Source: DAIOEK01 sp963708715 (lineage in GTDB: Bacteria > Chloroflexota > Anaerolineae > Anaerolineales > Anaerolineaceae). From it: 64,000 bases of DNA. Positions within the stretch are counted from its first letter, which is position 1. Every line of letters starts with the position of its first letter. Under the pieces are notes generated by a model. That model did no database searches and had not been told where the DNA came from. It worked only from the letters and a program-made list of their open reading frames with translations. The position numbers were made by a program, and so were the translations under genes. Where the stretch lies: positions 930,001-994,000 of the forward strand of contig CAVPSU010000001.1 in assembly GCA_963708715.1 (NCBI GenBank), written 5' to 3'. Shown one piece after another: positions 36,432-45,251 of the stretch.

Positions 36432-36668
36432 CTATTCCTTGTTTTGTTGGTCGGTTAGATTGCCGGTCTGACCGAGTGTCTTGATCTTCAACTCCGCCTC
36501 GTCCAATAATTGATTGCAGCGATCAGCTAAAGCCTGTCCGCGTTCATACAGCCGCATTGATTCTTCCAGAGACAATTTTCCAGTCTCCAGGCTTGCGGTG
36601 ATCATCTCCAACTCCGATAATGCTTTTTCGTACGACATCTCTTGGATGGATGGGGTTGTCTTTGTCAT
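36432..36668 (-). CDS. xseB: Exodeoxyribonuclease VII small subunit
   Basis: 78 residues, two helices; the family pattern SYEKALSELEMITASLETGKLSLEESMRLYERG is present. Binds XseA to form exonuclease VII, which trims single-stranded DNA. It follows xseA by 12 bases. Confidence 0.95.
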   Translation of the reverse strand: MTKTTPSIQEMSYEKALSELEMITASLETGKLSLEESMRLYERGQALADRCNQLLDEAELKIKTLGQTGNLTDQQNKE

Positions 36669-36680
36669 TCTTTCACCTGT

Positions 36681-37898
36681 TTACTGGGTTTCCACCCGGA
36701 ATGTACCATCACTGACACGTACGTCAAGTTGGTCTCCCTGAGTTATTTGATGCACACTGCGTACCAATTCCCCTGTGGCTGGAAACATCACCAGTGAATA
36801 GCCCCTCTTCAGTATTCCTAATGGATTTACAGCCTGAAGTTTCGCACTCAACCCCATCAACGTATTGCGTTTGTGATCTGCGTAATAGTAAATCGCCTGG
36901 TCAATCTGGTGAGCCAGGTTTTCGACCGTCATTCTACCCGATTGGATTTGGTTTTGAGGGGAGCGCCGTTCCAATTGATGGCGAAGGTATTGGAACTGCT
37001 GCTGTTGGTCCAGAACCAGTTCGGTAAACTCTTTCTTCATTCGTAATCGAAGTCCTGCGGTGTAAGCCCGAAGGTCCCACTGATCCGGCGTCGCCAATTC
37101 AGCCGCAGCGGTGGGAGTGGGTGCCCTTAGATCGGAAGCAAAATCGGCGAGGGTAAAGTCAGTTTCATGTCCCACTCCAGTCACAACCGGTATGGGACTC
37201 GCTGCCACTTGCCTGACCACGGCAGAGTCGTTGAATGCCCACAGGTCTTCGAGTGAACCGCCACCCCTTGCCAGGAGTATGACATCCGGGGGATGAGGTA
37301 ATTGAAACAAACGCTTAAACGCCAACAGTATGGATGCAGGTGCGTCTTCCCCCTGAACCACTGTCGGAGAGATGATTACCTCGACCAGAGGGTATCGGCG
37401 AGAAACAGTGTTCAATATATCTTGTAAAGCCGCACCAGTAGGAGAGGTGATCACACCGATCCGAGCAGGACGAGCTGGCAGGGGACGTTTTCTTTCAACA
37501 TCGAATAAGCCCTCCGCCTCCAGTATCGCCTTGCGCCTCAAGAACTCTTGATATAAAAGTCCTTCCCCGGCTATGCGCACAATATCTGTGATCAATTGGT
37601 ATTGCCCACCGGCTTCATAGACTGTCAGCGAACCATGGACTTCTATTTGCTGCCCATCGAGGAGTGCCACCCGCTGACGGGAAGCTTGAGTCCGCCACAT
37701 GACACAACGTAACTGAGCGGAAGCGTCTTTGAGTGTGAAGTAGATATGCCCCGAAGCAGGGCGTGACAGGTTCGAGACTTCTCCCTGCACCCAACAATCC
37801 TGCAAATCAGAATCATTCTCAATGCGTTCCTTGAGATGCCGGGTGATCCCCGCGACTGTCCAAAATTGGGTTTGTAAATCAAAGATACTGGGTTGCAT
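36681..37898 (-). CDS. xseA: Exodeoxyribonuclease VII large subunit
   Basis: 405 residues: an N-terminal OB fold (VQGEVSNLSRPASGHIYFTL) and the catalytic core (RIGVITSPTGAALQDILNT, DVILLARGGGSLEDLWAFND, VGHETDFTLADF). A coiled-coil and a C-terminal RGYSLV segment follow. Cleaves ssDNA from both ends, with roles in repair. First gene of the xseA-xseB-PAP2 run. Confidence 0.95.
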   Translation of the reverse strand: MQPSIFDLQTQFWTVAGITRHLKERIENDSDLQDCWVQGEVSNLSRPASGHIYFTLKDASAQLRCVMWRTQASRQRVALLDGQQIEVHGSLTVYEAGGQYQLITDIVRIAGEGLLYQEFLRRKAILEAEGLFDVERKRPLPARPARIGVITSPTGAALQDILNTVSRRYPLVEVIISPTVVQGEDAPASILLAFKRLFQLPHPPDVILLARGGGSLEDLWAFNDSAVVRQVAASPIPVVTGVGHETDFTLADFASDLRAPTPTAAAELATPDQWDLRAYTAGLRLRMKKEFTELVLDQQQQFQYLRHQLERRSPQNQIQSGRMTVENLAHQIDQAIYYYADHKRNTLMGLSAKLQAVNPLGILKRGYSLVMFPATGELVRSVHQITQGDQLDVRVSDGTFRVETQ

Positions 37899-37968
37899 AA
37901 CTCAAGGATACCCTTGCCCATCCAGCATGTCAATCAATACAGATGGAAACATACCAGCAGGGGAAAAT

Positions 37969-37997
37969 TTGCCTAATCCAACCCTTTTCTATATAAT
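37969..37997 (+). promoter_or_regulatory. Promoter giving a leaderless HIT mRNA
   Basis: TTGCCT (37969-37974), 17-base spacer, perfect TATAAT (37992-37997). The next gene's ATG begins at 38006, 9 bases after the -10, so transcription would start at or just before the start codon. Confidence 0.7.
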
Positions 37998-38005
37998 GTA
38001 CAAAT

Positions 38006-38479
38006 ATGGATCACCTTTTCACTCCCTGGCGACGAGATTATGTACAGAGCTCGAAAATATCCGGCTGTATCTTCTGTACGATTCTGGAAAGTACGGATAA
38101 AGATGGATTGATCATCTTCCGCGGGCAAACCTCTTATGTGATCCTGAACAGATATCCATATACGAATGGACATCTAATGGTTGTTCCATACCAGCACGTT
38201 GAATCATTGGAGATGCTGGATGCCCCCACCAGAGCAGAGATGATAGAACTGGTCACCGAGAGCATCCAGGTACTGCGAACGGTCTATCAACCTCAAGGCT
38301 TTAACCTGGGGGGAAATATCGGTCAGGCCGCAGGGGCAGGAGTTGCAGATCACGTTCATCTGCATATTCTACCGCGCTGGACGGGCGATACGAATTTTAT
38401 GACGGCGGTCGGTGGTACCAGAATCTTGCCCGAGACTGTGCAAGACTCGTGGGAAAGAATTCAAAAAGTCTGGAAATAA
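38006..38479 (+). CDS. HIT-family hydrolase (diadenosine polyphosphate-type)
   Basis: 157 residues. The histidine triad reads DHVHLHILPRW (H-x-H-x-H), preceded by NLGGNIGQAAGAG, and the N-terminus has a C-x-x-C pair (GCIFCTIL). This resembles the AP4A phosphorylase/hydrolase branch. Acts on nucleoside conjugates such as Ap4A. No ribosome site; see the promoter at 37969. Confidence 0.92.
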   Translation: MDHLFTPWRRDYVQSSKISGCIFCTILESTDKDGLIIFRGQTSYVILNRYPYTNGHLMVVPYQHVESLEMLDAPTRAEMIELVTESIQVLRTVYQPQGFNLGGNIGQAAGAGVADHVHLHILPRWTGDTNFMTAVGGTRILPETVQDSWERIQKVWK

Positions 38480-38544
38480 AATCTTCCCGCTTATCAGGGC
38501 AGGGAGATGGATAAGTACACCGCAAAATGGCGCTCAGTCATTTT

Positions 38545-39978
38545 TTATTTAAGCAATTCATCGAGTATTTTGCGAGCCAGGGTCGGATCTGCTTTACCCT
38601 TCATCTTCTTCATCACTTGACCGACAAACCAGCCTATCAGGCTGACCTTTCCATTTTTATAAGAACTAACCTCGGTTGGACTTTCCGCAATGACTTCCTG
38701 GCAAACCGAGCGGATGGCATTATCATCGCTTACTTTTGCCAATCCTTCAAGAGCCACTATTTCCCTCGGGGATTTTTCCATAACTTCCACTTTTTCCAAC
38801 AGTGTCTTTCCGGTCGTGTTATTAATCAATCCCTGATCAACCATTTGGATGATGTCCGCGAGGTAGGTGGGAGTAAGTTTGAGATCAGATGGTGATATAC
38901 CCTGTTCGTTTATCATCCGCAATAGATCATTCATCAACCAGTTGGATACTCGCTTGGGATCGCCGCCATATGCATTAACGGTGTTTTCATAATAATCTGA
39001 CAATTTTCGTTCGGATGTGAGAATGTCCGCGTCATATTCCGGTAAACCATATTGATGTGTGAATCGTTTTCTTCGTTCCAATGGCAGCTCTGGAAACTGG
39101 GAAAGGATTTGTTCCCGCCAGGAATCATCCATATATAAGGGAAGAAGATCGGGATCGCGGAAGTAACGATAGTCTGCTTCTGTTTCCTTGGACCTCATCT
39201 TCTTGAGTGTGCCTGTATCCTCGTCCCATTCCAATGTCCAGGTCTCTATCCGATGTCCAGCTTCCACCTCACGAATCTGCCGTTCCACTTCCTTTTCGAT
39301 GGCGTCTTTGACAGCTTCGATCGAATTGACATTTTTTATTTCCGTCTTCGGATTGAGAATGGTCTCGCCTCTGAGACGGATGGAGACATTGGCATCGCAG
39401 CGTAAATGGGCTTTTTCCATATCCGCTTCCGAAATGCCAAGCCAACGTAAGATCTGGCGTAATCGGATCAGGTATTGGGCTGCTTCTTCCGCTCCCCGCA
39501 AGTCAGGTTCGGTCACCATCTCGATCAGGGGGACACCACAGCGGTTGAAATCCACCCAACGTTCTCTGCCCTGGTTTTTGGTCTTTCCGGCATCCTCCTC
39601 GATATGGAGTTTATGGATGCGCACTTTTCGGGTACTACCATCCTGGAGTGGTACGTCAAGATATCCGCCTTTGGCAAGCGACTCGTCGAATTGGGAGATC
39701 TGGTACCCCTTTGGGAGGTCTGGATAGAAATAATTTTTTCGGTCAAAATAAGAAACTTTTGGTATTTCCGAGTGCATCGCCCGGGCGAGCAGGACAGCTT
39801 TCTCGACCACTTTTTCGTTCAATACCGGCAAGCTTCCTGGCAATCCACAGCATACCGGGCAGATATTGGTGTTGGGTGGCTGGTTCCAGCTATCCGCCTT
39901 ACAGGAGCAGAAGATCTTGGTTTCGGTATTCAGCTGGATGTGTGTTTCCAGTCCAATCACGGTTTCATAATCAGGCAT
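38545..39978 (-). CDS. gatB: Asp/Glu-tRNA(Asn/Gln) amidotransferase subunit B
   Basis: tRNA-binding and kinase subunit of GatCAB, which converts Glu-tRNA-Gln or Asp-tRNA-Asn to the amide. 477 residues; zinc cysteines C24, C26, C40, C43, GLETHIQLNT at the start, and the C-terminal YqeY-like tail ending KADPTLARKILDELLK. GGAGAAAGT precedes the ATG. It is transcribed downstream of gatC, gatA and a DUF4870-type gene. Confidence 0.96.
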   Translation of the reverse strand: MPDYETVIGLETHIQLNTETKIFCSCKADSWNQPPNTNICPVCCGLPGSLPVLNEKVVEKAVLLARAMHSEIPKVSYFDRKNYFYPDLPKGYQISQFDESLAKGGYLDVPLQDGSTRKVRIHKLHIEEDAGKTKNQGRERWVDFNRCGVPLIEMVTEPDLRGAEEAAQYLIRLRQILRWLGISEADMEKAHLRCDANVSIRLRGETILNPKTEIKNVNSIEAVKDAIEKEVERQIREVEAGHRIETWTLEWDEDTGTLKKMRSKETEADYRYFRDPDLLPLYMDDSWREQILSQFPELPLERRKRFTHQYGLPEYDADILTSERKLSDYYENTVNAYGGDPKRVSNWLMNDLLRMINEQGISPSDLKLTPTYLADIIQMVDQGLINNTTGKTLLEKVEVMEKSPREIVALEGLAKVSDDNAIRSVCQEVIAESPTEVSSYKNGKVSLIGWFVGQVMKKMKGKADPTLARKILDELLK

Positions 39979-40009
39979 ACTTTCTCCTTACCAAATAATT
40001 TCCACCTAT

Positions 40010-40963
40010 TCAGGCAGTATACGTGAGATGGAGCTTTTCCAACCACTTACCCAATAACGGGTATCGATAGTCCTGGTGTTTCAGGATCTTCATTCCTGCG
40101 ACCAGTGCCAAAGTCTGAAAACCAGCCATGACAAGCATCGAAATCAGGATCATCCCCAGGAGTAACAATACTGAGAATCCAATAACCAGTATCCCTGAAC
40201 CGGAAGTGCCGTAAACCAAATCTTGATCCATCAGGAATGCGATTGGAATCATTATGATCGAAAAGGTGATGTATCCAACACCAATTAAAGCGTATGATGC
40301 CAGGGTCTGGATAGATTGAAAAGCTGCTGCCTGAATTGCCTGAAACCAGAGTTTTGTTCGAGCGGAGAGGTGAGATATCCATATCGCCAATGGAACGAAG
40401 ACGCCAAACAATGGATTAAAAGCCGCGAAATGGCACAGCGCCTGGATCAATTCCGATTCGCCATTCTCTATTGTCCTCGAGGAGGATAGTGCATCTTCCA
40501 ATTCATCCGGGATTGCATTTTGAGCATCAGTCGTTCGACGTCGAATCCATCCACCGAGTATGGGATATTCAAACTCAATCCCAAGGATACAGGCAATGCC
40601 TCCGATCACACCGATGATCAGATATGCCATGGTTCCGATGACAAGTAAACCCAATACAACCAGTCCCCCAATGAAGAGAAGAATTTTGGAAGTGGGCGTA
40701 TTTGAATAGAAGATAACACCTATCAAGGATAGGATCATGAAAATGATCGTACCCAACAAAGCGAGGAGCAGCACACCGACCGGTTGTGAAACCTGGAATG
40801 CCAATGCCTGTAACGCTTGAAAACTGACGTATTTGGATTTGTTTCGTTGACTCGACCAAAAGACGGCCGGCATGATCATTCCCAAACCAAAGATGAGGAT
40901 ACTGAAATGACTTAGCACAGCCATCATTTTTTGTTCCATGGTCAGGATTGGCGAAATGGTCAT
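40010..40963 (-). CDS. Membrane protein with duplicated DUF4870-like domain
   Basis: 317 residues and about eight helices in two similar halves. Each half begins with a cytosolic KxxVxxQAxQA/FQAIQAAAFQ stretch: KYVSFQALQALAFQVSQ at about 43-59 and KLWFQAIQAAAFQSIQ at about 204-219. Each ends in a YPILGGW/YPLLGKW element. DUF4870 proteins usually have one such unit. Function unknown. It is inserted between gatA and gatB with gaps of 3 and 31 bases, so it is co-transcribed with the amidotransferase genes. Confidence 0.8.
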   Translation of the reverse strand: MTISPILTMEQKMMAVLSHFSILIFGLGMIMPAVFWSSQRNKSKYVSFQALQALAFQVSQPVGVLLLALLGTIIFMILSLIGVIFYSNTPTSKILLFIGGLVVLGLLVIGTMAYLIIGVIGGIACILGIEFEYPILGGWIRRRTTDAQNAIPDELEDALSSSRTIENGESELIQALCHFAAFNPLFGVFVPLAIWISHLSARTKLWFQAIQAAAFQSIQTLASYALIGVGYITFSIIMIPIAFLMDQDLVYGTSGSGILVIGFSVLLLLGMILISMLVMAGFQTLALVAGMKILKHQDYRYPLLGKWLEKLHLTYTA

Positions 40964-40966
40964 GAA

Positions 40967-42553
40967 TTACCTTAGAACCTGCGGCTTGATCTTTCGCCAG
41001 GCGGCATCCGCAGTCGCCTCTTCGTAGGCTCTACCGATGCGGAATAGTACCGACTCTGAGAAATCAGGTCCGAGCAATTGAATACCCAACGGTAATCCGG
41101 ATTGACTTAATCCTCCCGGAAGCGAGACGCCCGGAATTCCGGCATGGTTAGCTGGCACCGTGAGTTGATCTGCGTATTGCATTAATACTGAATCTCCGTA
41201 GACCGCATCGATAGGGAAGGCGGGAGTTGGAGTTGTGGGGGTAAGCAGAGCATCCAAACGGTATTTGCCGTTGGGATCGAACGCCTCATCAAAATCCCGC
41301 CGGATCAAGGAACGGACTTTCAATGCCCGGTTGTAATATTGCTCGCTGTATTGTGCCGCGCTGACATACATCCCCATCAGGATACGCAATTTTGGCTGCA
41401 GACCAAATCCCTCCGCCCGGCTCTTACGGTACAACGAGTTCAGATCGTCCACATCACCTGGCGTGCGATATCCATATTTGACCCCATCAAAGCGATGCAG
41501 ATTCGAGGCGGCTTCCACCCTGGAAATGACAAAATACGCTGGGATACCAAAACGGGTGTGTGGCAGCGGGATGTCTTCTATAATCTCTGCACCCATTTCT
41601 TTCAGTAAGTCCGCTGCCTGCCGGACTGGTGCAGCGATCTCTTCCGGTAATGGTTGCATGATCAGCTCTCCCGTTTGCGGGTCAGGATAGGTGATGCGGA
41701 AGTAGTCGGGGGAAAGGCCAATCCGCAATCCTTTGACTCCCTTTTCCAATTCCGATACATAATCTGGGACTGGAATGGTAGCGGCTGTGCTATCACGCCG
41801 ATCAGCTCCGGCAATCACTTGCAGCATTAAAGCTGCATCGGTCACGTCTCTAGCGATCGGACCGGGACAATCAATAGAGGATGCAAAGGCGATTAGACCA
41901 TAACGAGAAACGCGTCCATAGGTTGGTTTGACGCCCACCACACCGCAAAAAGCAGCCGGTTGGCGGATGGAACCTGCGGTATCGGTACCAAGCGACAGTG
42001 CACCTTCTCCTGCCACGACCGCGGCTGCACTCCCACCGGACGATCCACCTGGTACTGTTGACGTATCCCATGGATTGCGGGTGGTGGGCTTGAATGCCGA
42101 TGACTCGCTGGAGGATCCATAGGTAAATTCATCCAGGTTCACCTTTCCCAGCATCAACCCGCCTGCTTTTTCCAGCTTTTCAACGGATGTGGCAGTGTAT
42201 GGTGCCGTAAAATTAGCCAAAATGCGAGAAGCTGCAGTGGATGCCGTACCCTGGACGCAGAAAATATCCTTAACCGTAAACGGAACCCCCGCCAGCAAAC
42301 CTGGATCATCGCCGGCAGCAATCCTGTCATCCACACTACGAGCTTGATCCAATGCCTTCTCAAAGCTATAGGAGATAAAGGCATGAACTTTCTGCCTGTC
42401 TTCCATAGTAATCTCGCCCGAATCCAACGAACCCGGCCGACCATCCACTTCACCGATACGCTCCAGTGCGCTCTGTAAGACTTCCACGGCGGAGGCTTTT
42501 CGGTTTTTGATCAACTGAGAGATTTCGATTGCTGAAAGGTCGCAAAGCTCCAT
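40967..42553 (-). CDS. gatA: Asp/Glu-tRNA(Asn/Gln) amidotransferase subunit A
   Basis: Amidase subunit that makes ammonia from glutamine for GatB. 528 residues with the complete amidase triad: K95 (VPFTVKD), cis-Ser S171 in GGSSGGS and nucleophile S195 in TDTAGSIRQPA. The S171-S195 spacing of 24 equals the characterised enzymes. An insertion near 40-52 makes it a little longer than usual. Confidence 0.96.
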   Translation of the reverse strand: MELCDLSAIEISQLIKNRKASAVEVLQSALERIGEVDGRPGSLDSGEITMEDRQKVHAFISYSFEKALDQARSVDDRIAAGDDPGLLAGVPFTVKDIFCVQGTASTAASRILANFTAPYTATSVEKLEKAGGLMLGKVNLDEFTYGSSSESSAFKPTTRNPWDTSTVPGGSSGGSAAAVVAGEGALSLGTDTAGSIRQPAAFCGVVGVKPTYGRVSRYGLIAFASSIDCPGPIARDVTDAALMLQVIAGADRRDSTAATIPVPDYVSELEKGVKGLRIGLSPDYFRITYPDPQTGELIMQPLPEEIAAPVRQAADLLKEMGAEIIEDIPLPHTRFGIPAYFVISRVEAASNLHRFDGVKYGYRTPGDVDDLNSLYRKSRAEGFGLQPKLRILMGMYVSAAQYSEQYYNRALKVRSLIRRDFDEAFDPNGKYRLDALLTPTTPTPAFPIDAVYGDSVLMQYADQLTVPANHAGIPGVSLPGGLSQSGLPLGIQLLGPDFSESVLFRIGRAYEEATADAAWRKIKPQVLR

Positions 42554-42634
42554 AGTTCTCCAGGTCGTTACAAAATGATGGGGTGAGGAGAAATTTGGTT
42601 TCCACTCACCCCATTCAGATGATCAATCAAGCGA

Positions 42635-42955
42635 TCAATCCAAATTCGTATGTGGTATTTCAGGCACCACGTAATAGCGATCCTCCGTTTGAGGGGCTTG
42701 TGCCAGAATATCATCCGGGTTCGGATATGGATCCCATTCATCGGCTCGAGGAGTTGCAGAAATTTCTCGTGGAAATGGGACCCCATGTCTGGCAGTCGGA
42801 ATGGAATCATCCACCGGGATCGCGCTCAGTTCATGGATCGCATTTAATTGGTTGTTCAGTTGTTTCCGCAAATATTCAGATTCGGTAGCATCCAATTCCA
42901 GAGCAGCGAGCATCACCATGTGTTGGAAAACTTCCGGCGTCATTTCTTCAGTCAT
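42635..42955 (-). CDS. gatC: Asp/Glu-tRNA(Asn/Gln) amidotransferase subunit C
   Basis: 106-residue belt subunit that stabilises GatA-GatB: MTPEVFQHMVMLAALELDATE, the LNAIHELSAIPVDD segment, and DDILAQAPQTEDRYYVVPEI at the C-terminus. First of the gatC-gatA-DUF4870-gatB run, and 7 bases after the upstream Ig-like gene on the same strand. Confidence 0.94.
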   Translation of the reverse strand: MTEEMTPEVFQHMVMLAALELDATESEYLRKQLNNQLNAIHELSAIPVDDSIPTARHGVPFPREISATPRADEWDPYPNPDDILAQAPQTEDRYYVVPEIPHTNLD

Positions 42956-42962
42956 ATATCCT

Positions 42963-44321
42963 CTAGGGCGGGGGCGTGGTTGCTGTTTGAGTCGGCGTCG
43001 GTACGATCACGTTAAAAGTGACATTTCGTGTATCGGATAACGGTCCTGAATCGGTCACTGTGATATTAAAACTTACAATTCCACCAATTCCCTCTGGCGC
43101 TGTACCCGAGAGGGTGGAAGTTTTATCCGAATTAGAACTACAAGATAACCAGACTGGTACAGGTGCAGGTGGCAGATTGCATACAAAAGTCAATGTATCC
43201 CCGGAATCTGGATCGATCGCCCTCACAAGCCCCTCGTATGGGTAGCCCGCTTTCCCCTGGGGAGCGGTAATCACAGTAATGGTCGGCGGCTCGTTGACGC
43301 TCGTGACGTTAATAATGAACTTCTTTTCGAAAAACATACCAGTGGAATCGGTGGAACGAACCCGAATACTCAAACTGGGTGTAGTCTCGGCATTGAAAGA
43401 GGCTGTAGTCTTAAGGATATCCCCGGAAATGAGGAAGAGGTTGTTATTGGTGGAACCATCCCCGGCAACCAATTTGTAGATGAAAGGGAAATCTGGATCA
43501 GTCGTGGTAAATTGCCCTACGGTTGTTCCAGCCGTTCTGTTTTCGGCAATGGTAGTCGAATCCAAGGCAATATCAGTTGGCCAGGAAAGGGTACCAACGG
43601 AGATATAGACCATGCCGAAGTCTGTAGATCCTGGCTCATCGGTCATTTTATATTCAAAACTATCCAAGCCAACGAATCCCGCTGCTGGCTTATAGATGAT
43701 ATCGGTGGAGGAACCGCTCACCCTTTCAACATTGCCATGTTTCGGGAATTTGGTAAAGTTGACAATTCGGATAGGCAGTCCTGCGAAATGATAGTCATTC
43801 GCCAGTATGTTAACTCGTACTGAGGATGGCGCCGGGTCCATTTCAACAAAGTCGTCCACTGCCTGGAAATCTGGAACGCCACCGGGCGTTTTGGTAGGTT
43901 TTGGTGTGGGCGTCTTGGTCGGTTTGCTGGTTTTTGTTGCCGTTCGTGCCGTTCCATTTACGATGATGATGACACCGCTGGCTTTGGTGTTGGTAATGGA
44001 TGGCGTCAGGGTCTTTGACGCAGTAGCAGTTGCGGATTTACTGGGCAACAGAAAAACCGTATTGGTCGCTGATGGGGTTGCCGTCTTTGGCTGGGTAGGT
44101 TCGACCGTGGTTGGCAGGGGTGACTTGGTCCAGGTGGGCGGAAACACCGGAGGTGTAACTGTGGCTGTCGGCAAAACCAGGGCGTTTGGCACAACGACCG
44201 GCCTTAAAGCTGCCGGCAATATCTGGTTTGGTACCAGGAAAATCACTCCGAAGATGACGATTGTCAGCACAACCCCGGCCAGTAACACGATGGATAGAAT
44301 GTTCCAAATGGATGGTTTCAT
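42963..44321 (-). CDS. Membrane-anchored extracellular protein with Thr/Pro-rich stalk and Ig/cadherin-like domains
   Basis: 452 residues from ATG 44321 (GATGAG upstream; an ATG at 44390 is less likely). An N-terminal helix (8-31) anchors it; residues about 55-150 are a Thr/Pro/Ser/Lys stalk with TPTPKPTKTP repeats. An Ig-like domain follows (VDDFVEMDPAPSSVRVNILANDY), then a cadherin-like repeat (IAENRTAGTTVGQFTTTDPD) and a putative-Ig domain (FVCNLPPAPVPVWLSC...TLSGTAPEG). It ends in TPTQTATTPPP. Probably a surface or adhesion protein. Partner unknown. Confidence 0.82.
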   Translation of the reverse strand: MKPSIWNILSIVLLAGVVLTIVIFGVIFLVPNQILPAALRPVVVPNALVLPTATVTPPVFPPTWTKSPLPTTVEPTQPKTATPSATNTVFLLPSKSATATASKTLTPSITNTKASGVIIIVNGTARTATKTSKPTKTPTPKPTKTPGGVPDFQAVDDFVEMDPAPSSVRVNILANDYHFAGLPIRIVNFTKFPKHGNVERVSGSSTDIIYKPAAGFVGLDSFEYKMTDEPGSTDFGMVYISVGTLSWPTDIALDSTTIAENRTAGTTVGQFTTTDPDFPFIYKLVAGDGSTNNNLFLISGDILKTTASFNAETTPSLSIRVRSTDSTGMFFEKKFIINVTSVNEPPTITVITAPQGKAGYPYEGLVRAIDPDSGDTLTFVCNLPPAPVPVWLSCSSNSDKTSTLSGTAPEGIGGIVSFNITVTDSGPLSDTRNVTFNVIVPTPTQTATTPPP

Positions 44322-44490
44322 CTCATCAGCCTTTATTAAATGAATACGCACTCCCTCAGCGAGATTAAAGACAGTATATACTAGTTTCAAAGGCTGTCAA
44401 GAACGCCGCGTTTACAGCTACTCGACAATTTGGATAAGACTGAGGTACATTGATAGGATAGTATGTGTTAAAATTTACCAGGTGGTGTAT

Positions 44491-45177
44491 ATGAATGGGG
44501 TATCCGTAGTCATACCAGCCTACAATGAAGCCGACAGAATTCATCATGTTTTTCAATCCTTATCAGGGATTGATTACATTGATGAGATCATTGTTGTTGA
44601 TGATGGGTCCGTTGATGATACTACCCTGGTTGTGAATGAGTATCGCAATAAGGATCCACGCATCACATTGATCACAAATTCGACCAACCTCGGCAAAGGT
44701 CAAACTGTTTATTTAGGGGTGCAAAGTTCCAGAAATCCGGTGATCCTGATGTTGGATGCGGATTTGCAAAACCTCACATCTGAACAGATCGATCAACTCT
44801 GCCAGCCGGTATTGAATGGTCAACAGGATATGACCATCGGTGTATTCAAAAAAGGGCAATGGGCTTCCGATTTTTCCCATTGGATCACGCCCTGGCTCTC
44901 CGGTCAGCGTTGCTTGAGGGGAGATTTGTTTAAAACACTTAATCCGGAGGCAGCCAGCGGGTATGGTCTTGAGACAGCGATGACCATTGCATCCCACCAA
45001 TTTCAATGGCGAGTAAAGCGGATTAGTCTAATAGGGGTCAGCCATCCACCAAGTGAGATCCATCGTGGCTCTTTAAAGGGATTCCTCAACCGGATGAAAA
45101 TGTACTTCCAGATCGTCCGGTCCTGGTATTTATCCACTACAAAAAAGATCCTTAAATCAGAATTATCCCAAAAATAA
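44491..45177 (+). CDS. Glycosyltransferase family 2
   Basis: 228 residues from ATG 44491 (AGGTGG 5 bases upstream; GTG at 44482 is possible). The GT-A nucleotide-sugar fold starts VSVVIPAYNEADRI, followed by EIIVVDDGSVDDT and the metal-binding LDADLQN (a DxD). The C-terminal part ends with basic residues and has no clear membrane helix. Transfers a sugar to lipid or polymer; acceptor unknown. Monocistronic. Confidence 0.88.
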   Translation: MNGVSVVIPAYNEADRIHHVFQSLSGIDYIDEIIVVDDGSVDDTTLVVNEYRNKDPRITLITNSTNLGKGQTVYLGVQSSRNPVILMLDADLQNLTSEQIDQLCQPVLNGQQDMTIGVFKKGQWASDFSHWITPWLSGQRCLRGDLFKTLNPEAASGYGLETAMTIASHQFQWRVKRISLIGVSHPPSEIHRGSLKGFLNRMKMYFQIVRSWYLSTTKKILKSELSQK

Positions 45178-45197
45178 TATCTGCGCGAATCACCGGT

Positions 45198-45225
45198 AGC
45201 AGCCTGACGTGAGGCTGCTTTTTGT
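45198..45225 (+). terminator. Intrinsic terminator of the glycosyltransferase gene
   Basis: AGCAGCCT (45198-45205), loop GACGTG, AGGCTGCT (45212-45219), then TTTTG. Confidence 0.88.
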
Positions 45226-45251
45226 TATACTATCGATCATTTCAATTCGGA

